From contig NC_060108.1 in NCBI RefSeq assembly GCF_021155765.1, positions 21,911,025 through 21,975,024 of the forward strand: a DNA stretch of 64,000 bases. Direction: 5' to 3'. Position 1 is the first letter of the stretch. Each line of letters begins with the position of its first letter. Both the position numbers and the translations under genes were made by a program. This document shows, piece by piece, positions 11,908-22,198 of the stretch. The DNA is from Diprion similis. Lineage: Eukaryota; Arthropoda; Insecta; Hymenoptera; Diprionidae. The notes below the pieces were generated by a model, which worked only from the letters and a program-made list of their open reading frames with translations, was not told the DNA's origin and did not search any database.

Positions 11908-13879
11908 TGTCCCCGTTTGTTTGTTACTTGTCAGGGTTAAGATTATGCATTACATAACCTCAACTTGTAGACAACGCCGGCATCTCGCGATCAACCATGA
12001 ACTATGCTTTCAACAATTCGATATTCGATTCATGCATCTTTTAAATCACGAGTATCGTTGCTACACGGGTAATCTAGAACTAGGCGTACGAGGCGCGCTA
12101 AATTCAAAGAGAGAAAATTACGTTGGATCAAAGGTGTGTAGCAGGGAAACGAAGAACCCTGAATATAGAATTAGAATTCGATTTATTCATTCATCTAATT
12201 TTAGTCATGGAAAGCGTGAATATTTTCGACAAATAGACAAATCTCGACTATATCGAACACTAGCGCACTTATCGTAGAAAAGAATTTCTAGCGTAAACGA
12301 TAAGGTATTTGGTTCCGATCTATTGACAATGAGTATATACGCGAATTTAACGGTGATACTTCAGGTGTAACAATAATTAAACTTTAATTCATACATGTAT
12401 TACATGCAAAGCTGTTATCTTTTGTAGCGACCGGCGCTTTTGCGCGATTGCCTCGCGATATGTCAGAATACATACCTAAGTCTATGTCTAGTACGAACTT
12501 TCTATACAATAATATACACGAATCTCTTCCTCGAAGAATATCAAATAAATTTCTAAGGGCATGGAATTTTTGTTAATGTGCTTATCCATTGCAGTTATAA
12601 GGTTATCGAAAAAAAAGAAGAAAACCCATCGAAGGTGAACGCAGATATTGCGCCGGTTTTACATTAAACTCATCAATTGCATCAATAGCTCTGATTAAAA
12701 AAAGTATTCTTCGAAAATACGGAAAATGTTATCACTCGTACATCTCAAATTTAAAAATTACTCTTATACGTTAAACTAAGTCTTGAAGGTTCGGCTTTCT
12801 CACGGATATTCCGATATGAAATCACGAACAGAACTGCTATTACTACAGCACGAATCTATCTTGAAATGTCAATTTTTCCTAAGATAGATTCAATTCATCC
12901 ATGTACTAGTCAATTTACGAATTACTCTCACATTACACTGTAGTTATACATAGTACATGAAGTTCTAAAAAGAGCTACCATTTCACGACTTAGAACGTAT
13001 TATTCAATAATGTAAACAGAATGTAAAAGACTAGACTGAAAGTCAGAAATCAGTCGATTCACAATATCCCCTCTAAATAAATGCATCATTGTTTCCACAG
13101 TTTGACCATCTCCCGTGTTCATCAAAAAATCTCATAAAATATAATTTGCGCAGATCAACGGTAACTGTGCCAATGTCAAGTTTAACGAACAATATACATA
13201 TTTTGTGCTCAATAATGTAAAGCTGACTTAATCCCATTATATCTTAATGATCATTCAAAGTTGTATACCAAAAATACCAAGCCTAGATAAATTTGGTTGT
13301 TATGTACGTACTATTACGTACGTAATCCTTTCAATATTAGTGTTAGCAAACTTAATTCGTTTGAACGATTATTCAAATAAGAAATTGTCATATTGAACCC
13401 CAGCTGCCTGTCTCCTATGCTTTTGGACATACTTCATCGAATGAACGGAAGCAGTCGATCTAAATGGTTTAATTTTAAACCTTCGCTATGTTTTCCACAT
13501 TTAACACGATTTTGATGTTTGACACATAAATAAATCACGACAATTTCGCCCGCAAACATTAGATATGCATAACTATTCAAGTTTCTCAAATTCCTCTTTC
13601 AGCTTTCACAGAACAAATTGCAGGATATCATAATTTTTGCCATATCTTTACGGATACGAATAAAGACGTTAGACTAGCAGCCAAAACTATCTTACATGAA
13701 ATTGAGGTCGACATCTCATGATACTTGCCACTGTTAGATAGGTTTTATCGTGAAACATATCTGGTAGTAATGTTTGTGGCTTGGAAGATCCCTCTTCATC
13801 AATAAATCGTATTCCTCTAAACTAATGTATGTAGATCCTCTTCATCTTCATCAGAAGTAGCAGAGGGTGGCAACATATG
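11908..13879. other. Intergenic DNA: GatA 5' flank and NCKIPSD 3' flank
   Basis: About 2 kb of AT-rich non-coding DNA between two minus-strand genes. The right part should hold the NCKIPSD 3' UTR; a weak ATTAAA signal on the minus strand is near 13,466, and no perfect AATAAA stands out. The left part should hold the GatA promoter. The 137-codon plus-strand frame at 11,864-12,277 overlaps the GatA start and shows no domain. Confidence 0.5.
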
Positions 13880-14302
13880 TCACATCTTGAATAGATGTGG
13901 AAATTCGTTACTGATTTCACGCACCAATTTTTGGTCAGATTTACTCTCAGGTAATTCTTCGCAAAATATCCTATAAGATTAAACAACAAATGAATTTTTG
14001 TTTGCGACTTTGTTGGTACTTTGTCAAAAAAATTTGCCTACTACCCCTCATCGACATTTTTCAAGCATAATATGAAAAAAATCATAGCGAAACGAGCTTC
14101 ATTTAGAATACAGAAGGAACTGTAGTTCAATACAAACCTTGTGAAACATTTCAACACATCCTCACACCTATGACGATGTTCATTGTAGCTTTCAGTTCTC
14201 AACACTCTCCGGCACAGCTCCAAATACTGTCTGCGTTTCTATGGAACGAAATTTTCCACATCAGGTTACAATATAATTTTTTCATTTACCTGGAGTTGTT
14301 TG

Positions 14303-14387
<85 letters not shown>

Positions 14388-17317
14388 TTAAATTACCTTC
14401 ACTCCTGGCGAGATATCAAACAACTGCCGTACAATAATGTCAATCAAGACTTTAATATCGTTGGTGTAAAACAAACTAGCAGTAACATCATTACTGAAGA
14501 GATCAACAAATAATTTTAGCACGGAATGTGGAGGAGCAGGTTGATGATCGAATATTCGTACCGGATCCTCTAGAATAATGGTGAATGCGAGAAGATATAA
14601 TGGAATTTTTTCTTCTCCAAAGAAGGAGAAGCAATGGGTAAAATACAATTGCTACAGTAGATTCAATTTGGCGTGAAGCATCAGAATCTCACCTTCTCTA
14701 TTAAGAAGCAGTAGAATTTTTTCTGTGAATGTTTTTGCCACAGTTCGCAGTTTCAATGCATTTAATACCATGTTTTCCGAAGTGGTGAATTGCAAATTAT
14801 AGGACAAAACCAAGTTCAAAAATAAATCTGGTATTTGATCATCCATATCGGTATCAGGAGGATTTTCTATCAATTCTAATAGGAATGCTATAAAATCTGT
14901 TCCCAGCTGCTCTGTAATCACACAATTTTAAAGACATCGTAAGAAATTGAAACTCAGTGCAAATGAACACACAGCATGGAGTTTTCTTACCCAAATGAGT
15001 GACAGGCATTGGTTCACCCATTGAGAAGATCATAGTAAGCAACAGCGAAGAATAATTCAGCCTTGGTACGTTCCTTGGGTATGTTCTCATATCGCTATTT
15101 GAAAAATACACTATATAAATCAGTTGATTAGTATTCCGTTATACCTGTAGTGAGTATATGTGTAGTGGAAAGCACAATGAAATGATAATGTGTATTGACA
15201 TAAGCAGGTTGATACTAATTTAAAAAAGATTGACACAGGATCATTAATATCACATTTTAGCACTAGACTGCATGAATATGTCACTTAATAAAATTGAGTA
15301 CGGCGAAATTTCAACTTGGTAATATAATAGGACAATTTTTCTTTTCATACCTTGCTAATTCCATTGGCAAAACACTGTTCAGCATGATGGTGAGAACTAC
15401 TGCATCCAAACTGCACATAACACCAAATGATTGTAGGAGTAGTTGCCTAATCGTCCATCTGGGTTCCATTTGATAGTATTGTATTAATGTTGTTACACCA
15501 TTATATTGGTCCGATCTTAATGCATGTCGTGAAACATTTGCATCTGCATTTGTCTAAACAGTGATCAACAAAATTATTACAATGAGAATGTACAGTAAGA
15601 ACGATTTATAAATACAAATTCCGATAACCCGCAGTGTATCACGTAACATTTTTGTGCCACTGCTTTAGTTACAAGTATATTTCAGGTGTTAAGGAACAAA
15701 AGCGTGTCAAATCAGTAATGTTGCTCTAACGACGGACTCTGGTGACTTGTCAATTTGAAACTTTTTCGAAGACTTTCATGACTCCGATTTGTTGGTTGCA
15801 CGATCATCAAAAATACTGAGAGAACTGTGCTCCTTATAATCTTTCTCTGTTCTATTGATGAGCACTCATAGATATTGTTAAGATGTATTGTTTACTATCG
15901 ATACTGAACAGAGATGTTATAAGATAATTAAGTTTACCAGAATGGATGTGAGCTCTTTGATGTATTCAACAATAACAGGTTCATCTTCATACAGCATCCA
16001 ACTTCTCTGCTGAGAATCCTCCTTGCAGGAAGTAAGCTCTGTAAAAATGACTTTGAGCCTATTGGCATCGTGTGTTTCTTCAATACTCATTTTTGAAGCA
16101 ATCAATGGTACTTGAAGCTGGTTCAACACTGCAGCAAAATAATGACTTATGCTAGCTGGTAAGAGTTCCTGCAGACCGGAAACAACCACAGCAACTGCAA
16201 CCTTCGACATTTCGTGACTAAGTTGTGTATTTCGTCTCACTTGATCGAGCAGCTGATATGCAGCTTTTGAATTAATCTCACACGAAGTTGAGGAGCTGCT
16301 CTTTATTGGCGAGGAATTGCCTACAGTGTTCAGCGCACTTTGAGATGGACTTCTCTTCATTTGAATTGGTTCAGATTGGCTAGTATGAATTGTATCGGAT
16401 ATAGATTGCCTAGGTAGCTGTCTGCGCTGGTCGTTCACAGTCATCCGCCTGCATTGCGCGATTAGTTGGGCTTCTGCAGGATCGGCATCGTAATGAAGTG
16501 TAGATTGAGCAGTTGCATAGGACGTGTTGCTAGGAGCAGATCGAGCATCGCCATCCGGATTACTGTAGACTGTTTGATTAGTTGTATCTCTTCCTAAGGT
16601 GGAAGTTGAAAAAACTGGGGGCATGGGTGCTTGCTTTTTTACTTTTCTGCCGAGCTCTGCCTGTCTTTCCTTTTCCACAAGCCTCAGCAGCAGATCCTGT
16701 TTATCAGCTTGACCAGAGCTACCTTGTTGTTGAACTTCTTGCAGTTTCTCTATGCATTTTCTGAGGTAATCGATCAGAAATTGAGGCTCGACCTGCAAAG
16801 AGAATCGAGTATTAATGACTGTTGAAAAATAGAGAAATGCATGAATATTCAGAAGGTATCCAGTATCAGAAAAGGAAATACCTTGACCGTAGTGACGTAG
16901 TTAGATGGTATATAGCCAAGCTGCCCTAAGCTGTTCACAACCTGCCACCAATTCCTTTGCTTTGTGTTTGTTTGATATAGTATAAAATGTTCATTTTCGT
17001 GAAAGCTTAGAGTTTTAGCAAAGGTTGCCTTGAAATCGTAGAGTGCTTTTAGCATCTCATAATTTTCTGTGTACAAAAGAAAGAAAATTATTAGTACAAG
17101 CCGCCCGTTTTGAACATTTGGAATAATAAGTTGCAACGAGTTGGGCATTTGAGATTGTCTAACTAGCAAGGAAAACGTGAAAACCAACTGCGTAATCGAG
17201 CGTGATAATTTCAGTCAGATATATAAAGTGTTTCGTGTGCATCTCGTAGTTTTATTGAAGGGCTGGCTAACTAAGGGATGCGATCTTACCTAACCTGATG
17301 TAGTTGTCACCCATCAT
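13880..17317 (-). CDS. NCKIPSD: NCK-interacting protein with SH3 domain (SPIN90/NCKIPSD family)
   Basis: A scaffold protein that in animals binds Nck, N-WASP and the Arp2/3 complex and seeds actin filaments in the cytoplasm. I join nine exons: 17317-17290, 17066-16882, 16792-15938, 15553-15351, 15094-14991, 14911-14693, 14569-14397, 14238-14138 and 13970-13880. All junctions are GT-AG, all phases agree, and the total is 1959 nt (652 aa). Residues 13-68 are an SH3 domain (ALYDF at 17-21, WW at 49-50, GYIPSNYV at 60-67). Residues 72-356 are a Ser/Gln-rich linker with polar low complexity. Residues 357-652 form the helical SPIN90 C-terminal domain, recognisable from LLLTMIFSMGEPMP, DPVRIF, PAPPHSVLK and LCRRVLR. 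Two ATGs in tandem begin the frame, and I used the first. Vertebrate members are slightly longer (about 720 aa). The 158 bp intron between exons 7 and 8 is half TA repeat. The exon 5 acceptor is the least certain join. Confidence 0.93.
14306..14383. repeat. (AT)n microsatellite inside an NCKIPSD intron
   Basis: About 78 bp of pure AT within the 158 bp intron 14,239-14,396. It starts 13 bases inside the donor and fills half the intron. Confidence 0.95.
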
Positions 17318-17867
17318 TTAAACACAAGATGTAAATCGCGAATTAAAATGATTTCGTTGAATTTCGTAAGCGATACAAAAAAAAAAAAAAGATGCAGGTA
17401 TAAAGTACAGACTGGTTGACGAAAACGTCAGAACAGATGGTGATTGCTTTTCACTTTCATTCACTCTGCTCGAGTTATCATTCTTTTTTTCAACAAGAAA
17501 CACATAACCTGTTTGTTTACGAAACGCAACCCACTCAGGCGCCCACCAAACCCACCGACATACTATATGCCGATGAACAAACCAGCAGCAGAGACGACGA
17601 ATCACGAATCAACTTGCACTGATTTACATTGCCACGGAAAAAGTCGAAGGAAAGAAATGAAACTCTGCCTCAATACCGCGTTGACTGAGGATATCGACGA
17701 ATGCTGTGCATGAGTCAATGCATGAAACGAAGAGCGTTTCTTCGGTCAACGGAATAGTCAATGGATAAGCGCCACGCGGTATTCGGCATACCTGTAGAAG
17801 CTGTTGATAAGCTTACGTGCATACATATTATAGAGAAAAATAACAATCCATACCGAATTTTAGACTA
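17318..17867. promoter_or_regulatory. Bidirectional promoter interval, NCKIPSD / UTP18
   Basis: The NCKIPSD and UTP18 start codons lie head to head 550 bp apart, so both promoters and 5' UTRs must fall here unless there are upstream non-coding exons. The open frames in this gap on both strands show no domain. No TATA box in a clear position was seen; motif-level control cannot be read from the sequence. Confidence 0.55.
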
Positions 17868-20069
17868 ATGGCTGCAACGGTAGACCGTGTCTCAAGCCAT
17901 GAAGAATCCGCGGATGAGATAGAAGCAGAGGAACTAGAGGAAACACTGAGAAAAAGAAAAAAATTAGAACTTGAACTCGGAGAGGTTAAGTACAACAAGA
18001 AGTTTACCGCTCCTCTGAAAAAGAAACGCAAAAATGATTACGACCCGGTAGAAGAAGCCAGGTAAATAAAGTTGAACTACGATCTTTCACTTACGAATCG
18101 ATATTTTATCACATCCCAATAATTTTCAGGCTTGAAAGGCTCGTATTCGGTGACCATACCGACGTTATTAGCAACCTTCTGCAAAATGAGCACAATGATT
18201 CTAAATCACAGACGACACCCTTGGCTAAGGTTTCAACCCCCAGTAATGAGGCGGACGATTCTGATGACAATGAAGACACTGATGACTCTGAGTCGGATAA
18301 ATCGGGTTCGGAAGATACAGAGCAAGGTACAGATGCTGATTCAGGAGTTGAAGATGAAGAGTTGAAGACTGAAAAACAAGTGGCATGGGTAGACGATGAT
18401 GACGAAGAAAACCTCTCGTAAGCAACAGACGATAATCCGTCAAGTGTTGAAAACAGAATAAAATTTATGTGAAATACATGTGGATTCGTTTACTCAACAG
18501 CGTTGAAGAAACCCTGCGATTACAAGGGCGCAGACTGTCTGTGCAGCGGCCTGAAAAACAATACAAAGAACTGCTGCGAAACCGGTATCAACAACTTGTT
18601 GGCACTCCTAAGTGGGCTGAAATTGGTGCAAAAAAAGAACCTGGATCCGAAGAGGATTCGGAAGACGAAATATTGCGGGTACTGTTTTCATCTTATCAAT
18701 CATATTATAACCATTGATGATTAATTGAATGTTGAAATATTTAGTCTTTTGAGTAGTTGTAGTATTGAAGTTTTCCTTCCATTTTCTCTACAGCATAGCA
18801 GTCATTTGATAACACCAAAACCTAAGAATTTAGCACAAGGAACAATCGAATTGAAAGCTCTAAAAAATATAAATCAAGAAACTCGATCCGAGGGGCCTGT
18901 AATAACAAGTCTTCAATTCCATCCAACCTCTACAGTGGCGTTAGTTGCTGGATTATCTGGAACACTGTCAATATTTCAAGTAAGTCGAGAGTAAGTCATT
19001 TTTAAAAAAAATTGTAAGGAATCCTAATATCTGCAACCAGAGTAATAAGGAAAACTTGCTATAATTTAATTTTTTACTTCGTCAGATTGATGGCAAACAG
19101 AATACAAAACTGCATAGTATGCAGTATCGAAGATTTCCGATAAATACAGCCAGGTTTACAAAAGAGGGATCAGAAATAGTGGTAGGCTCACAACGACATG
19201 CTCATTGTCACACCTACGATTTATTGGCTGGAAAAACATACAGGGTACCACTACCACATGGCATGACTAATATGAAGGTACGCAGAAGATAATTGCAAAT
19301 TTGCTGGATTCAGGACAAAATCTAATTCCGTCCGGGCAATGTTAATTACAGAACTTTGAAGTATCTCCAGACGAGAAATTCATCGCCGTATGCGGAAGAA
19401 TGGGTAATATATACATCCTGACTAACAAAACCAAAGAACTTGTAAGCACTTTGAAGATGAATGATCAGTGTAACACTTTGGCATTCTCTCCTGATAGTAG
19501 GAAACTTTTTACACATGGTGGTAAGTTGCGTGTTTCTGAAGTTACAATCAATTTAAATTCGTACGGAGCTAATCCAAGATATATTCTTCTCCTATACCTA
19601 CTTAGAAGGAGGCGAAATGTACGTATGGGACATGAACGAACGGACCTGTATACACCGAGCCATAGATGATGGTTGCCTATCCGGATCTAGAATTGCAGTT
19701 TCACCCAGTGGGCAATATTTAGCCACTGGAAGTAAACAGGGAGTAGTGAACGTCTATGACACAAGTACAGTCTTAGACAGAACCAATCCGACCCCATTGA
19801 AAATAGTCCTAAACCTTGTCACTTCGATAACAAGTTTGAAATTTAATCCTACATCGGAGATTCTTTCAATGGCATCAGACGAGACGGAAAATGCATTTAA
19901 AATGATGCACCTACCATCAGCTACGATATTCTCAAATTTTCCAACATTTCGAACAAAATTTTTTAAACCCATAGCCGTAGATTTTTCTCCCAGCAGCGGG
20001 TACTTGGGAATTTCAAATAACAAAGGCAACGCCTATTTGTATCGGTTAAAACACTACGGTAACTATTAG
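17868..20069 (+). CDS. UTP18: U3 snoRNA-associated protein 18 (UTP18, WD40)
   Basis: A nucleolar component of the SSU processome (t-UTP/UTP-B region) needed for 18S rRNA maturation. Seven exons: 17868-18061, 18130-18417, 18501-18678, 18794-18979, 19086-19277, 19352-19520 and 19606-20069. They join in phase to 1671 nt (556 aa), about the size of animal UTP18. Residues 1-65 are charged and lysine-rich with a basic KKKRK stretch that fits a nuclear signal. A long acidic Asp/Glu/Ser tract follows (about 90-155), then the family motif GTPKWA. WD40 repeats run from about residue 240 to the end, with YVWDMNE, GVVNVYD, VTSITSLKFNP, MDFSP-like AVDFSPSSGYL and the closing YRLKHYGNY. The start ATG (ACTAATGG) is the first in frame. 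The exon 3 donor (CGG then GTACTG) is weak but keeps phase. The gene is convergent with DEAF1. The identification is secure from motifs along the full length. Confidence 0.95.
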
Positions 20070-20171
20070 TTACTACCTACCGATAGTACTGCTGCATATT
20101 CAATCAACTACTCTAACATAAATTTACGAGTGACATCGGTTATTAGTTATCCATAATTACCTATTGTACAA

Positions 20172-20177
20172 AATAAA
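20172..20177 (+). terminator. UTP18 poly(A) signal AATAAA
   Basis: AATAAA about 100 bases past the UTP18 TAG stop is the first canonical signal downstream. Confidence 0.55.
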
Positions 20178-20587
20178 ACATCTTATGATGACTAAACGAT
20201 GTAATTCGAATTATGTATATAGTTTCACAATGATTCATGAATATAATATGTAGCCATAAAAAGCTGCATTAACTTTTTGATTACCCCGTTGACGTAGACG
20301 TTCAAATATTAATATTTTATTACTTTTTTTTTTTTATCAAGTTACGCAAATGGTTTCACCTTTCCTTGTTCGAAACACTTCACAAACCTGCATTATCGAA
20401 TCGAAACGAATATTTGTAAATGATTTATAATGCAAATCAAAGAAAAGGGGCAGGTTAATTCAAGTGAAATACAGCTTTGTTTTTTATCTATTACGAAAAA
20501 TGACTGTGGGATCCCAATAGTGCAAAGTATTCGACTTAATTCTAACAGAACTTGCGTTCGATAACTCTTTAATAGCAAAGTACATTA

Positions 20588-20880
20588 GACGGAAAATGCA
20601 TTTAAGCTCATCGGCTATGATATATTCACATTTTTTAACATTTTGAACAAAATTTGATATGCCTATAGCTGGAAATTTCGCGATAGCGACGGGTACTAGG
20701 AAATTTCAAAAAACAAAAGCAGTGCTTGTTTCACCTGCTAAAATACTACGGCACACGTCGAACTCAAAGAAAGAGGTGTGTTGTAGGAGTTCTAGGAACA
20801 CCATGTATACTGACACAATGCATTACGGTAATTATAGGTTACTATCTACAGATAGTAACACTGCACATTTAATCAATTAC
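20588..20880 (+). pseudogene. Decayed partial copy of UTP18 last exon and 3' flank
   Basis: This stretch aligns along its length with 19,883-20,111, the end of UTP18 exon 7 plus the start of its 3' UTR. Shared blocks include GACGGAAAATGCATTTAA, GAACAAAATTT, GGGTACT, AAATTTCAAA, AAAACA and TAATCAATTAC-like endings. Compared with the parent it has lost about 12 bases near 20,606 and gained a block of roughly 70-77 bases (about 20,752-20,828), flanked on both sides by TACGG. Only the last 60 or so codons are represented and the frame is not conserved, so it cannot make a WD40 protein. It is in the same orientation as UTP18 and about 0.7 kb away, so a local duplication is more likely than a processed retrocopy. 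Divergence is substantial, so the event is old. Confidence 0.85.
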
Positions 20881-22198
20881 AATGGTTCATTTCTACGATC
20901 AACCTCTGCAAGTATACAGCCATTAGATCCTAGTGTATCCCAGGAGTGCAGTATTCTTCATAAATAACAATACATACAACTTGCGAATAAAACAAGAAAG
21001 TGGTGAAAAATTTCAACGTATTTTATAATACTTATACTGATTAAAACTATCAAACGAAAAAAATATCAGGATTCGCATCTTGATCACATCAAATATAAGT
21101 TATAAGTTGTTTCATATAGATGCTGTAATCACTTGATTTCATGTATAAATAATTACTATGGTTGTAGCATATGGTTATAATAATGAAATGTACTAACAGC
21201 ACTGTATGTGGTATTTTTGTGAAATGACTATTATATTAGATAGATGATTGCTATTTACTCATTTTTATAAGAAACATCAATGACGATATTAAATGACATT
21301 CGATAAAAATGGTAGACCATGAATGCAATTCGTGTTTGCAGAATAATTTAATGCATCCTTGAAATTGAAAATGAATTGAAGATCATAGAGATGAGCTCAT
21401 ATATTATAAATATTTCGATAATTAGAAATAGTCAGAGATATAAATTTCAGGTATGTATTGGTTTTTTTTTAATTTTCAACTTTATCTTATTAGAATATTG
21501 TAATGATATAGATTTACCTTAATGGTTTGGCAGAGAAATATTGCAAGGAACTCACACCTTCACACATTTCTTTGAACATTTATATTAAAAATATGTGAAA
21601 TTAGGTGTACAACCCTACTTGGCGAAGTCCTTTAATTTTTTTTAGCCTCGTGCTTCATTGCAAAAAATCCGTACGATATGATGCTAACAGTCAATATGTT
21701 TATACAAGAGAATAAAAATTAGTATCTATATTTTACAACATTTTATGTCCAACCTAAATTCACTGCTTCATTTCTTTACACTATTTCACAATCTTTAATC
21801 CTACCACATAATTATTAGATTGGGTGTGTAGAAAACATCTAAAAGCTAACATTTGGTATGAATTCGTTTGCAGAAAAACAAGTTGCATTCCAAGTTGTCT
21901 TTGATTGGTAAAATATTCTCGATCTCAATTTTCAAGATCCCAAGTATTCAAAATTCTTAACATCGGTGTTCTATGTTATTCAATTTTTAACATCAATGCA
22001 ATACGTTTGAACCTGGATTTCTTACCTTGCTCATTATTATTTTCCATCGAAAACATAATTATTCTATTCTCTATCTTTCTTGTCCATCTCGGACTTGGCA
22101 ACTTTAATATCTGTTTCTGATTCTTCTGTTGGCGAATTTTCCATATCCAATTCTTCACTCCCAGGATTCTTTTGATGAATCGGAGTGAGGAACACTAG
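20881..22198. other. Intergenic DNA between convergent UTP18 and DEAF1
   Basis: Very AT-rich with no gene. The right-hand part should contain the DEAF1 3' UTR, since DEAF1 is transcribed leftwards and stops at 22,199. I did not find a convincing minus-strand AATAAA close to the stop. Confidence 0.5.

Noticed and set aside
14170-14391. 73-codon plus-strand frame ending in Ile-Tyr repeats
   Set aside because: It is antisense to an NCKIPSD exon and continues into the TA microsatellite.
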